Positions 33,034 through 43,757 of a stretch of 64,000 nt of DNA are shown piece after piece. The translations under genes were made by a program, and so were the position numbers. Below the pieces are notes generated by a model. That model was given only the letters and a program-made list of their open reading frames with translations. It was not told the origin of the DNA and searched no databases. How positions within the stretch are numbered: the stretch's first letter is position 1; each line of letters begins with the position of its first letter. The stretch spans positions 251,648 to 315,647 of the forward strand of contig QYAI01000016.1 in NCBI GenBank assembly GCA_003988855.1, written 5' to 3'. Source of the stretch: Arachnopeziza araneosa. Taxonomy: Eukaryota > Ascomycota > Leotiomycetes > Helotiales > Arachnopezizaceae.

Positions 33034-34290
33034 ATGGGTGAAGCCCCAGTCTCCGAAAGCTATCATTTACAGTACTCCACAGTCCCGGGATACTTCTTGC
33101 AGGATGACCCAGCCACGGATCCTCACGGGTTCGACTATGTGAGATGATCAGCCTCAGTCCCTTCTGAGTACTGACCTCTCAGACAACGACCAACTTTGGT
33201 TTGATGTCTAGATCTTATGATACCGATGCCGAGTTCGATCCAGATTCTAAGAAGACCCAATGGCAGCGCTTTGAACACCAAGTCTCGAAGCTGAATGATG
33301 AAAGTGGACCAGATGTGGAATATAAAGTTTTCTACAGTGGGTTTTACGAGTCCTTCCTTGTTCATGCCCTGCTAACCTAACCAGTGGGGTACGTATCCTA
33401 ATTTGTAAACTAAGAAATCGAGTTGTGTCGAGAGCTCAACTCAAAAATCCCTATAAGAACTTCTGCTGATTTACTTATGGCCGTCACGGAGAAGGTTTTC
33501 ACAATGTCGCAGAGGCGTTTTACGGCACCAAAGCTTGGGATGTTCGTCTTCTGCACCCCTTATTGTCCCCTTCTCATACATTCAGTGCTATTGGTCCCTG
33601 CAGACTGGCAACGGAACTGCTTCGTGGGTCGACGCTGAACTTACATCGGTCGGCATTGCTCAAGCTCAAAAGGCTAATACCCACTGGCGCGCCATGATCT
33701 CTGAGCAAAAAATCCCAGTTCCACAATCATATTATGTCAGCCCCCATATGCGTTGTCTCTCGACCGCCAAAGTCACATTTTCCGGTCTCGATCTTCCCAA
33801 AGACCGGCCCTTCAGCCCCATCATCAAAGAGAATTTCAGAGAATGCATCGGCGTGCACACTTGCGACATGCGGTCCTCAAAGACAAAGATTCATGATCGT
33901 GTCCCGGATTGGGCAATTGAGGATGGATTTGTCGAAGTGGACGAGCTATGGAGTCCGGTGTTGAGAGAATCGAACGAGGCACAAGATCAGAGAGCAAAGG
34001 TCGTGTTTGATGATGTGTTTACCCATGATTCGAGTACGTGGATAAGCACCTCAACTCATTCCGGGCAAATCTCAAGCGCTTTGAGAGGTACGTCTTACGA
34101 ATCTTGAATTCGAACAGGAACTGATGTACACACAGTACTCGGACATCGAGTATTTGGCCTAGGAACAGGGCAGGCAATTCCAGTATTGGTGAAGGCGGAA
34201 AAAATCCCCGGCATATTGCCGCCAGTGAAACCGGCGCCGTGGTTTACTCCCGAGACTTGTTCTGAGCCTCCGCCTTTGCTAACCTCGTGA
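33034..34290 (+). CDS. Histidine-phosphatase / phosphoglycerate-mutase-like protein (Pmu1 type)
   Basis: This belongs to the histidine phosphatase superfamily and resembles fungal Pmu1-type proteins. Best exons are 33034-33138, 33183-33336, a 4-nt microexon 33385-33388, 33481-33541, 33586-34087 and 34136-34290, giving 326 residues. The catalytic motif is GRHGEGFHNVAEAFYG, the RHG histidine being the phospho-acceptor. YYVSPHMRCLSTA and HSGQISSALRVLGH supply the other conserved Arg and second His. The C-terminus is Pro-rich. The join before RHGEG is odd: the frame and the MGRHG reading are restored only if intron 33389-33480 ends in GG instead of AG. It is either a rare non-AG acceptor, a splice mutation or a sequence error. 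Intron 33542-33585 has a GTTCGT donor. Confidence 0.78.
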
Positions 34291-34464
34291 AGATGAGACC
34301 CAAGTTTCTTCTTGGATTCTTACTTGTTCTAATCATGATGGCTGCGTATACGGGAGCATGATCTAATCTAGATAGACTGATTTCTTACAAAATTCATACA
34401 ATCTAATCTTTGTAATATCACCTTTCCCTGAAACCAATACCAAATCTACTTACCTTGGCAATAT

Positions 34465-35559
34465 TTATACAGCTAGACTTTTGAAGCTCTTTACAAGCCT
34501 AAGATCTTCAAGATATTGAGGATGATCGACACCCAAGCAATCCTCATCAAGCTCCACACCTCTCTCGGCACACCTCAATGCTTCCTCGCAATTTCCCAAC
34601 GCTTGGTTGAGCTTTGCTGCTTCCAGGTACCTACCAGCAAGAACAGCCATATTAGTTAGTGTAACATCTGAACCTAATCGCTGTCAGAATTAAATCAATG
34701 AAAAGACTTACAGACTAGCCAGTTCCCTCCCCGCGATACCATCCACCTCATATAAGCTGATAAAAGCCTCAACAACCCTTAATTCCTTGTCCACATCCTT
34801 CTTTACCCCTACATCCCCCACAAATCTCCTCACAACCTCCCTCAACTGCACTCTCCTCTCCTCTCCTTCCTTCGAAACACAAGCCGGACAAACACACTCA
34901 AAGCCATAACCCCGTTGCAACATCTCTCGCCTCGCGCCTCTAAGCGTACCGTGCTCAGGCAGGTAGTTCAAGGTAACCTCCTCATCCGGTCCTATATCCC
35001 TCGTCGCGTGGATGTTAAACTTTCTGGACACGGGATGGTGATTCCCCTGTGCGTTTGGAATACAGGAATGATTCAATCGTGCTATGGTGGGGAACAGCGC
35101 CAACGTCGCTGTGTGAGAAGGGATGCTGAAATTGTTGCTCCTAAAGATGGAGAGTGTCTGCACATGCTGTTTAACATTCCACCACCCGGCATGAAGTTTC
35201 GGTCCCGTGAACAACGATCGAACCGTATACCCCAGGGCCTGGATCCAGCGTAGAAAAGTCAGGGACGGCGTGCTGTGACTCGACAACCGTAGCAACCGCC
35301 CGCGCTCATCCGAAGAGAGGCGTAGCGAGGTTGCATAGAGGGCCGAGGAGGACGAGACGGCCGGGATGGAGAGCAGCGGCGACTCGGAGAAGATGCGCGT
35401 GCCTCGCGGGATGGGGCCCGTCGCGAAGACGCCGAGCCCCGCGAGAGGCGTGGCGCGGATGCTGTACATGGACGTCGTGGTGCGAGGAATGAAGCACCAG
35501 GGAGAGAGGGACTGTCGCGTGAGCTTGGTCGTGTGGAAGATTGCCGTTTTTGATAGCAT
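34465..35559 (-). CDS. SET-domain protein (SET5/SMYD-like)
   Basis: This is a probable lysine methyltransferase of unknown substrate. Exons 34716-35559 and 34465-34673 join across a 42-nt intron and give 350 residues. The SET domain starts at IRATPLAGLGVFATGPIPRG (about residue 34). The cofactor-binding motif RLNHSCIPNAQGN and the later VTLNYL are present, followed by a Cys-rich post-SET (GFECVCPAC). A TPR-like helical tail (LAGRYLEAAKLNQALGNCEE) ends the protein. The first ATG is used; an internal ATG at MYSIRATP would give a protein 30 residues shorter without losing the domain. The frame across the intron needs the donor GTCTGT; the nearby GTAAGT would break it. It is divergent from the next gene by 671 bp. 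Confidence 0.83.
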
Positions 35560-36230
35560 GGTCTGTGCAGACCGGGTGAGACGAGATGAGATGGGATGGG
35601 ATGAGGTGGGATGAGATGGTGGCCCTGCTCACTATCAACATTCATCTCACCTGTCGATGTTTATATTTCGGGTTTCATTTTGAAAGTTGAAGAACTCATT
35701 CTTTATAGCTTGATGGCTGAGTAGCTCTGGGCTGCTGAACATCTCTGTCGGTCCCAATCTCAAGAATTGCGTTTGAGATACTCCTCATGTTTTGGCTCTC
35801 GATTATTATCTGGCTCTTGATTCATCTCTCTTCTAAAGAGTCTTTCCTTTGCACGTAGTTGTCTCTTCCTAGCAGCAAGTTGCCCTCCATTGGTCAAGTA
35901 ACCTCGCAAGATGACGTCCTCCCATCACAGATTGAGGCCAAGTTTCGGCACATCTGCTACCTTACAGCCCAGTGGAGCCTCCTCTACATATGCAAACATC
36001 CCACTCCACCACTTTTAGACGAATATTTATATGCCAAGGTTTAGACTCCTTGCATTTGATGTTTCCCGTTCATTAAAGATTCGCTCCGGTACCGGAGGAA
36101 GCTTGAGCAGCGACGGGGAGCGTCGATATCAATCAAAACTTGGCTTGACCCATTCTAGGCAGCGAAGTTCTCTATCTACAACCAACTCGTACCTTTTTAT
36201 TGAAGGCCCGTTCTCTCCATCATCAACAAC
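35560..36230. promoter_or_regulatory. Divergent upstream region (SET gene / PNPOx-like gene)
   Basis: These 671 bp separate two outward-facing genes. A purine-rich GATGGGATGAG-type repeat lies at about 35583-35618, just upstream of the SET-protein start. No other feature is supported. Confidence 0.4.
35583..35618. repeat. GATGAG/GATGG short tandem repeat
   Basis: Alternating 5- and 6-bp purine-rich units lie within 60 bp of the SET gene start, probably in its 5' UTR or core promoter. Confidence 0.7.
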
Positions 36231-37087
36231 ATGGGCAGTTTCTACGAGACCATCCCGGCTTCTCTCTACGCCTGGATACTCCTTCAAAAAGTCTTCTGGA
36301 TAGCCTCCGCTCCACTTTCAGCCGGCGGACATATCAATGTGTCCCCTAAAGGCGGCTCTTACTTCGGCCTGATCTCGCCCACTTTGTTCTGGTACATCGA
36401 CCTCACAGGCTCTGGGGTGGAAACACTCTCGCACCTCCAAGAGCCCGGCAATGGCCGGATCACCGTCCTCTTCAATGCCTTTGAAGGTCCACCCCGCATC
36501 GTAAGACTCTGGGGTCGTGGCGAAGTATTAGAGTACGGAACACCGAAATACCTGTCCTTTGTGGAGAAGAATCAGGTTGAGACGATTGCGGGAACGAGGG
36601 CCATTGTCCTGGTGCATATTCACCAGGTGGGCAGCTCGTGCGGCTTTAGTATGCCTCTGTTCGATTTCAAGGATTTTAGACCTACCCTGAATGAGTTTTT
36701 TAAGAAGAGGGTGAGGAACGAGGAGATGGGAAATAAGAAGGATGGGATTGAGAGGTGGGTCCTTCAGAGAATGATGATATGTTTTGCTGACTCGGGTTCA
36801 GATATTGGGCCCATAAGAATGCGTATAGTATGGATGGTTTACCAGCGTTGAGAAGAGGCCTCGAAACGGGAATGAGGGATGATGTGACGCCCATAAAGAA
36901 GATGGTCGGCCCGTATGCGCTTGAGCTTCGTGGGAGGGAAAAGGACCTGTCGAAGGATCGACTCAATAATCTCCTCTTCATTGTTATCGTTGGACTTGTG
37001 GGATTTGTCGCCGGTGTTGGGATGATGATCGCTCTAGGTAGACTCGGCCTCAACAGGCAGCTGAGTGAGAGTTGGGGACTCGCTTGA
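36231..37087 (+). CDS. PNPOx-like FMN-binding protein with C-terminal membrane segment
   Basis: This is a member of the pyridoxamine 5'-phosphate oxidase-like split-barrel family, which binds flavin; the reaction is not known. Exons 36231-36754 and 36802-37087 join across a 47-nt intron and give 269 residues. The conserved blocks are FWIASAPLSAGGHINVSPKG, FWYIDLTGSGVETLSHL, GRITVLFNAFEGPPRIVRLW and HIHQVGSSCGF. After splicing, YWAHKNAYSMDGLPALR continues the family pattern. Near the C-terminus a hydrophobic stretch (LLFIVIVGLVGFVAGVGMMI, about residues 230-249) looks like a tail anchor. The start ATG at 36231 has a family-typical N-terminus (MGSFYETIP). Confidence 0.88.
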
Positions 37088-38625
37088 ATTTTTTTCACGG
37101 TATTGGGACACTGGATTTTAAAAATGCTCCTCATCGGAGTTCTACATCATAATTGCGCCCAGGCATGGAAAATAAAATACTAGTCCATCACTCTTCTATG
37201 TCCTTGTCCAGTCACAACTTTTGAAGGGAAAAAGGCACCAGCTCGGCATCACTAGGCGTGTTTTGCAACGAGCTTCGAGATGAATGGCGGGGACCCTCAC
37301 GAACTTTTGCAAAGCAGAGTTGGATGAGAAGAAGAGGTTGAAGGAACCTCTGGTGAATTTCCGATCATTCCAGATGTCTGACTGGGTAGGGGCATGAATG
37401 AGCATTCACTTTGGCTTCATTCGTTCAGCACAAGAGCAAACTGCTGTTCTATTTAAGACTCGGCAGGTTGACCAGGAAATCCTGCGGCAGCATCTCAGAA
37501 TATGGCTGTCACTTCTTGGTGTGCTTTCTCGTGTCATGGTATCTTCTACTTTTGCCACCCTTCCCTTTTTGTCACTCTTCCTTTCTTGTCAATCCTCGTC
37601 TTGTTGTAGATCCCGTCCTCCTCCTGTTACCAAGCCCTATGATTTCTAAGTCACCGTTTCCATCCAGATACAAGACTAGCTAAGTCCCCTCATTTCTTCG
37701 CATGGAGGGAGACTAGCAGCACATTCGAGTTGTTGATCTTGAATTTGTTGTTCCCGAGTCTTAGCGATTTCAGCCTGGGAATGTAGTCTATATAGATCGC
37801 GTAGACCTGTCGAAGGACTCCATCACAAGGTAGTGAATGAAAGCGAGCCTAATGATGATTTATCTAGAACCGTCGGTGAACATCTGGGGGTACTAATCCA
37901 TAATATACAGGTAAGAATAGTACCTCCGCATTCAACCTCCTACGTTGCTTAGCGTTGGAATGAACTTGCTCCCACGTACTCCCTGCATCTCAGATAAGAA
38001 AAATGACTTTCGGCTGGCTGTCTCCTTGGCTGTTAAAGCTACTTTCCAATGTGATCTAGCTTTTGTCGCAAGCTCCTTTTGCTTTGAAACTGTCTCTGTA
38101 CTATTGAATTTCAAAGTAGAGCCTATAGCCTAAGTATCTCGCCTATGAGTGATAGATCCTCTTCCATTTCTCGTGGAGAAATGGGATTTTGCTGGCTAAA
38201 TTTCAACTAAACCTGATGTTTAACTGAACAACTCAAAACCACCAAGAAGCACAGTAAGGAGGAGCATTCGGAAAAAGGTGTAGCACGCATACTTGATATG
38301 GTCACTCTGGAAACTGCATCAGAAGGAAATTTACGATTGAAAGCAGTACAATTGATCAGAAGAGATTTTTGTTATTGAATACGAAATCCAAGGCTCTCTC
38401 TTTGGCAGCTCCATAAACTCCGGCCTAAGATTCGGACTCATGAAGCGTGTTAGGCCTAGAAAACCATCAGAACTAAGAGCAAGGTTCCAAAAGAAATAAA
38501 CTTCTATAAACCAAAAACTTGGATGGAAGAGTGTGGTATTATGCATTCCTCAGAGCTAACAAAAGACCAAACCCCAGCACATAAATTCTGTGACCTGTAC
38601 CTTATTGCATCCATTAATCCAGTAT
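37088..38625. other. Convergent 3' intergenic region of 1.5 kb
   Basis: This stretch lies between the 3' ends of the PNPOx-like gene and the small one-TM protein gene. Pyrimidine-rich sequence is visible at about 37550-37640. ORFs are under 95 codons and unrecognisable. Confidence 0.4.
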
Positions 38626-39162
38626 TTACTTTCCCCCAAACCAGCTCGAGATACCACTCTTGGCCTTTGCAGCGCCTTCCTCGATCTTTCTATCCACCTC
38701 ATCAATCTTCTTGATAGTCGCGCTGCCGGCATCCTTTCTGTATTGGTCCAGCTTCGCCTCGGTCTTTTCTAGTTCGGCCTTGGATTTCGCAACCTAGTGG
38801 TCGAGTCAGCCGAGCCGAAAGGGACATTCCTCTTGTGGCAGAGCATTAGAGGATACAGAAGGGTATACTGACAGCAGAATCAAGCTTTGCACCGGTCTCG
38901 GCAGCCCATTTCTCGCCATCCTTCTTAATTTCAGTGGTTCGACCTGGAACTTCAGACTTGATTTTTGCCGAGGCCTTTGCAATATCGCCTTTAGTTGTCA
39001 ATTAGTAGGCACTCGATGATCCGCATTCAGTAGATGGCACGTACTCTCCAACTGCTTCTCTGCAACCTTAGGACTGCCTCCTGCGGTGTACAGATAATAG
39101 CCCACACCACCAGCGGCAGCGACACCCAAGTACAGCGCAGCGTTTGACTTCTTTTGGGCCAT
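38626..39162 (-). CDS. Small one-TM, helical protein ('calcofluor white hypersensitive'-like)
   Basis: Three exons (39045-39162, 38873-38988, 38626-38793) give 133 residues. The N-terminus MAQKKSNAALYLGVAAAGGV and GYYLYTAGG form a single hydrophobic, glycine-rich segment (about residues 9-26). The rest is charged helix (SAKIKSEVPGRTTEIKKDG, KAELEKTEAKLDQYRKDAG, KKIDEVDRKIEEGAAK) and ends SSWFGGK. I recall close fungal proteins labelled calcofluor white hypersensitive protein. That name is an annotation habit and its basis is uncertain. Topology suggests a membrane-anchored helical protein, possibly mitochondrial or ER, but this is inference. Introns are 56 and 79 nt with normal ends. Confidence 0.78.
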
Positions 39163-39504
39163 TTTGATCAATTACTCGTGACGACGAGACTCACAAACTG
39201 GATGATGGCGTGATAGGCTGTGCAGTAGTGGTTATGGAGGAGAAGTAGAGTGACAAAGGACGGCGGATAAAGCGTGAGGAGATGGCATTATTGTACGACG
39301 GGCAGGTGCAGGAGTGATTGGTTGGCATTGTGACAATATCCTGCCTTCCCTGGCAGTTTGCGCAACGTCATGCCACTCATCGTGCCAGGGCAGGTACAAG
39401 CCACAGCGGGGTTCGACAAGAGCTTTCACTCACTCTCCAGAGCATTTGTGGCTGAATGAAGAACAACAACAACAACAACACCAAGGGCCGAGCATCTCTC
39501 TTCA
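39163..39504. other. Intergenic region with CAA microsatellite
   Basis: These 342 bp separate two minus-strand genes. A (CAA)n run lies at about 39462-39481. The upstream part should hold the promoter of the small one-TM protein gene. Confidence 0.4.
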
Positions 39505-40485
39505 TTACCTTATCTTTACCTGGAACTGCCACGTCTCATCGTGGACAAAATATCTAGCACACGAGGACGGAACCCAAAGCTCAAAAGTTTCCAATTCCTT
39601 CGTCTTCAACACTTCCATAGGCTTCACCCAGTCCCCTCGCACAGCACTTGGGACGGCAGAGTGACTTTCACTCACGAAAAGCGCGACTTTGAGGTGGAGC
39701 AAACTCGGAACATCAGCCAGCATGGTCCATAGTTCATGATAATCTGCTAAGCTAGTCTCTGAATGATACTGTATGTTGAGGCTACGAGTCCTCCAAGTCA
39801 GCTCCATCGAGGTAATGGCGGCAAAGCGGTGAGGTAGGATTGACTGGGTAAACTGGCGAAGAAGGAAGTTTGGTGTGAGGCGAAAAGTCGATGCGAAGTC
39901 AAAGGTCGTGGTTCGGTAGAGGATGTTGATTCCCTCTGAGTAGCTTTTTGCAATGTCAGACTTCCAAGGTGAGCTGTGACCTATCTCAACGACTCACATT
40001 TGTCTACAAGTGAGCAACAACGCAAAGTCAATAGAAGGCCCAATAAGACTATCAATCACGTGCCGACCGTAAAATGCAGAGCAGGAATCACATTTAGCTA
40101 TTTGTCCTCCGAGGCAGGTAGTATGGCACCACTTCCGTTCGTTACCCCTACCATTTTCCCTCCTTGATATTTTATAGATTACGTGCAATCTGCGATGTGC
40201 TAGGACGGCTTCGTATATTGCCAAACGAATCTCAGCTGGAAGACACATAAACGGGCTTGGCGTTTGGTCTCTGGTTGTTTGTCGAGGACGGAGCATGATC
40301 CATTGCCTGGTCTTATCGATAGTTGAGGTGCATGGAAGGGGTAAGGTGAGAGCACGGGGCCGGGGTATCAATAGCTGATGATTGCCATCGTGAAAATCTA
40401 ATCCAGTCAAGTTACGAACCGACTCTGTCTGAGAATACATTAGGTCAGTCAACGAAAGGAGGGAGTAAGCTAGCTTGGTATGCAT
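39505..40485 (-). CDS. DUF7730 / F-box-like fungal protein
   Basis: This belongs to a large fungal group with an F-box-like start. Exons 39998-40485 and 39505-39943 join across a 54-nt intron and give 308 residues. The hallmark is FMCLPAEIRLAIYEAVLAHR (about residues 79-98). After splicing, LLTCRQIYSEGINILYRTTT is restored, which is the second conserved block. The later half (FRLTPNFLLRQFTQSILPHR, then LADYHELWTMLADVPSLLHL) fits the family. Role and partners are unknown. The start is uncertain: the ATG at 40485 gives about 80 residues before the conserved part, and internal ATGs (MYSQTESV, MLRPRQ) are plausible alternatives. Confidence 0.75.
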
Positions 40486-40993
40486 AACATACTATCTGTT
40501 GACAGTAATTCTTGGTGCTCTGCATTGTTTTCTATCCTAAGAGCTCCACCTTTAGGTGGGAGTCGTGCAAAAGTATGAATGACTCGTTGGAGTTGAGCGG
40601 ACACAGCCGAGACTCCGCCCATGATCTTCAGAAACGTCATAGGTCCTTAGCGAGCATCGATCAAAGGATGATCCGTGTTGTGGCTGGTATTTGGCATCTT
40701 CATGAACCGTCAGGTTTTGGCAAATATTCGACTGTAATTTCGTCTGAAGAATTGTTACTCAAATTATTGTTTGAACCTGAATACAGACCCCCCTAGACTG
40801 TATTCTCTTCTAGCTATACAACCTATCACAAAAATATTCTCGTGCGGTTTGAAAATATCCGGGAAGGCGTCGAATATTGCTAGGGTTGGAGCTTGCTTTT
40901 ATTACTGATAGACCAAGGATATTTGAGATTAGGGACAATAAGAACTGGAGGGATTCCAGAAGTTGATTGGCAATGCTACTACGAATGTAGGAA
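40486..40993. promoter_or_regulatory. Divergent upstream region
   Basis: These 508 bp separate the DUF7730-like gene (-) and the dysferlin-domain gene (+). The ORF at 40512-40796 has no recognisable content. A TGTAG just before the plus-strand ATG could be the acceptor of a 5'-UTR intron. Confidence 0.4.
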
Positions 40994-42454
40994 ATGTCTC
41001 TACTGCAGTACTCCACAACGAGACGACCTCCACCTCTCCAAGACGCCGATTACGACCATGAAATCGTCCTTGAAGATCACACAAAACGCTCTACGCCGAG
41101 AGCTTCCCGAAGCAGGTCTGCTGGCGACCAGCAACTCTCACCAGCCTCGGATTCCTCCTCGAGACGACACAGCGATGTCCCGTTATACAAGCACCAGAGC
41201 CCATTGCATCTGCGAGAGGAGATGACACGCAGAAAATATGCAAAATATCAAGAACGAGGCTCTCAAAAGAATGGGGTATTGGAAGTAGAGAATCAGGAGG
41301 CTGGACAACCAAGTGATATCAATACAAAGGATGGCGAAGAAGAGAGAGGTCGCACGAGAGATAGCAACAAGAAGTCGAAGCTACCAAATGAGTCGGAGAC
41401 GGCAATAGACGTTCTTTACGAAAACCAACGAGGAGGCTTCTTGTGTGGCATGCCTCTATTCTCTTCGAGAGCTCTGGGCAACCTAGATCCTGCACCTTGG
41501 ACTAATATAGCCTTCAAAACCAGCGCAACGAATACCACGAATGCACAAGTTCCAGATCCTTCATGGGAGTGGACGTGGAAAGAATGGTCGGTAAATCACA
41601 CAGATGAAGTCGATGCAGACGGTTGGGAATACTCATTCATGTTTTCTAAGAAATTCTCATGGCATGGACCGGGTTGGTGGAATTCCTTTGTCCGCCGACG
41701 AGCCTGGATCCGAAAAAGAGCAAAGAGAAATTCAGCGTATCAATTGGAAAACTCACATTTGATGAACCCGGATTATTTTACAATACATTCAGCGCGTGTT
41801 CGGAGCACCAGTCAGGCATCAAGATCAAGTGCCGGAGCGAGTGCTAAGAACCGATTTAGCACTGTTTCCCGAAGAGATGTGGAGGAAGACATCGACATTG
41901 AGGGTATTTCGGATATAGGGTCCTTGATGAAAGCTTTGCGACAAGCTCGCATCGATCGAGAGAAGACAGAAGCAGTAGAGAGCTTCATCAAGAACGGAGG
42001 GGATGATCTCTATTACCTGAGGGACCACATGCATGATATCATGCGAATGTTCATCTTCCAAGCCTCTCGAAGATCATTGCTCACTCATCTCCTCAATATT
42101 CTCACGTTGACCACGGACCAGTTGAAGGATGGTATCGACGAGGACGAGGATTCCAAACTTTCCAAGAAGAAACGAATAGACAATCTAGAAGCCGCGGTGA
42201 AGTGTGCAGATGAAGAGGTGAAAAAGTTGGAGTTTTGGAGCGATGTAAAGGATATTGCTGAGAAAGGCGTATCCAAGGGACCGGTCGATGAAGCTCATGG
42301 ATGGGGCAATGAATTCGAGGGACTTGATAATAGCGGCCCTAAGGATGTGCTTTCAGATCCAAAGCTGCCTAACGAGGGAAATTGTAGCAATAACGAGGGT
42401 AATGGTTCTGCAGAGAAAGAAGGCGAGTCTGGGAAAGGGAAGGAAAAGGACTAG
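40994..42454 (+). CDS. Dysferlin-domain protein (Mug65/Spo73-like)
   Basis: This single-exon gene encodes 486 residues. An in-frame TAG lies two codons upstream of the ATG. The first 135 residues are Arg/Ser/Glu-rich and look disordered. The dysferlin domain follows: IDVLYENQRGGFLCGMPLFS, ALGNLDPAPWTNIAFKT, PDPSWEWTWKEWSVNHTDE and GWEYSFMFSKKFSWHGPGWW, ending FVRRRAWIRKRAKR (about residues 136-240). This matches fission yeast Mug65 and budding yeast Spo73, which act in meiosis or prospore-membrane growth; related peroxins use the same fold. A second helical region (about 300-380) contains GDDLYYLRDHMHDIMRMF. The tail is acidic then Gly/Lys-rich. The likely place is a membrane surface, but no membrane segment is seen. 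Confidence 0.85.
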   Translation: MSLLQYSTTRRPPPLQDADYDHEIVLEDHTKRSTPRASRSRSAGDQQLSPASDSSSRRHSDVPLYKHQSPLHLREEMTRRKYAKYQERGSQKNGVLEVENQEAGQPSDINTKDGEEERGRTRDSNKKSKLPNESETAIDVLYENQRGGFLCGMPLFSSRALGNLDPAPWTNIAFKTSATNTTNAQVPDPSWEWTWKEWSVNHTDEVDADGWEYSFMFSKKFSWHGPGWWNSFVRRRAWIRKRAKRNSAYQLENSHLMNPDYFTIHSARVRSTSQASRSSAGASAKNRFSTVSRRDVEEDIDIEGISDIGSLMKALRQARIDREKTEAVESFIKNGGDDLYYLRDHMHDIMRMFIFQASRRSLLTHLLNILTLTTDQLKDGIDEDEDSKLSKKKRIDNLEAAVKCADEEVKKLEFWSDVKDIAEKGVSKGPVDEAHGWGNEFEGLDNSGPKDVLSDPKLPNEGNCSNNEGNGSAEKEGESGKGKEKD

Positions 42455-42709
42455 GTATAAATCAGCATCGAACATATGGAGTTTTCTTGGTTTGAAAAGC
42501 AGCATAGCGTTCGGTCCGGGAACTTCGAAACGTCCAAATTACATATATTTTTAATCATATCATGAATTAACTTCTCTGTATGATGTCCTAGCTCATTATG
42601 AGCCCGAATACGCCGCCAGACCTATTATTGACATTTAAGAAAGACATCAGGACATAATCAAACATAAGCCATCCAAGCTGCCCTAGCTGTCCGTTCAGAC
42701 CATATCCGA
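42455..42709. other. Short convergent 3' region
   Basis: Two hundred fifty-five bp lie between the 3' ends of the dysferlin-domain gene and MAD2. No feature is seen. Confidence 0.4.
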
Positions 42710-43591
42710 TCAATCACTGACCCGATATGACACCAAAGTATCAACCTTATGATTACTGGTGCTGAAACTCCTCAGCTGCACCTTCTCTCCATTCTTGATC
42801 TCCTTCGCATCTGAATCCCCCCATTCCATGGGGACCTCACTATCAGCATCCGCGTATACCAAAACATTGAATGTACAATCGCCTTCGAGAGTGGGGAGGA
42901 ATGTAACAGAAGCGGTGATCTGCCGAAAGATGGATTGAATCTCGGACTGGATCTCGGCTTCGGTTTTCTCTGGAGCTGGAGCCGGTGAAGCATTACTGCC
43001 CTCTGTTAGCGCTCATCCAAAACGAGCAGATCAAGGTAGAAAACGTACTCGGGAACAGCGTTCTCCTTATCCATCGCCTTCTTTGAAGACTTCTTCGAGG
43101 AACTCTTGTTAAATATTTGCACATCGAATTGCCATCTCTCCACGTTCTCACCGGTATCTTTCGATGTAATCACGACCACTAGCTTGGTGATTTTTCCGCC
43201 GACCATCCATTTGTCGAGCTGGGACATGATCCTTTTAATGTAGGCTTTGACTTGGTCATCGGATGATACGAGCATGGTGAGGCCATATTTCTTTACGGCG
43301 GTGAAATCTTCTGCGGGGTAGACGCCTCGTTGGAATCTTTAGGTTATTAGTATCTGCGAATATATTCTTTGGCAGATGAAACTTACAGAATTGTGTTTAT
43401 GGAATATTGAAACTGTGATCATTAGTTTTTCTGCGCTCGTTGGCTGAATGGTGGTAAACTCACGAATTCCGCAACAAGCTTCGATGATCCTTAAATGCTG
43501 TCAGTAATAGCCAAGAGACTCTAATGAGTGCCATACCTTTCAAGGAGAGCTTATGCACTTTTGATTTATCTTTTTCACGTTCGGCTGACAT
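42710..43591 (-). CDS. MAD2: Spindle assembly checkpoint protein Mad2 (HORMA domain)
   Basis: Mad2 holds the anaphase-promoting complex inactive at unattached kinetochores by binding Cdc20. Five exons (43537-43591, 43465-43490, 43387-43412, 43049-43336, 42710-42995) give 226 residues. The reading HKLSLKGSSKLVAEFFQYSI is rebuilt from three exons, then LFQRGVYPAEDFTAVKKYGL. Further conserved blocks are KAYIKRIMSQLDKWMVGGKI and VERWQFDVQIF. The last exon has QSIFRQITASVTFLPTLEGD and DSEVPMEWGDSDAKEI, with the C-terminal seat-belt reading LRSFSTSNHKVDTLVSYR. Exons 2 and 3 are both 26 nt. Intron 4 (42996-43048) follows GTACGT and ends GGGCAG; its acceptor choice is fixed by frame. A Ser/Lys insert (SSSKKSSKKAMDKEN) makes it slightly longer than yeast Mad2. 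Confidence 0.95.
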
Positions 43592-43757
43592 CTTGATTGC
43601 TTGCAGTAATTCTTAATGCTCTCTTGATTCAAGGTTGGGTATAATTTGTTGACATTCGGATCACGGTTCACACAGCAACTAGAATTTTCCGCCCTGTCAA
43701 TGAGGCTGAACAATTTTCTGGCTTCAGCATAGCACCTTGAAATCCAACGCAGTCTTC

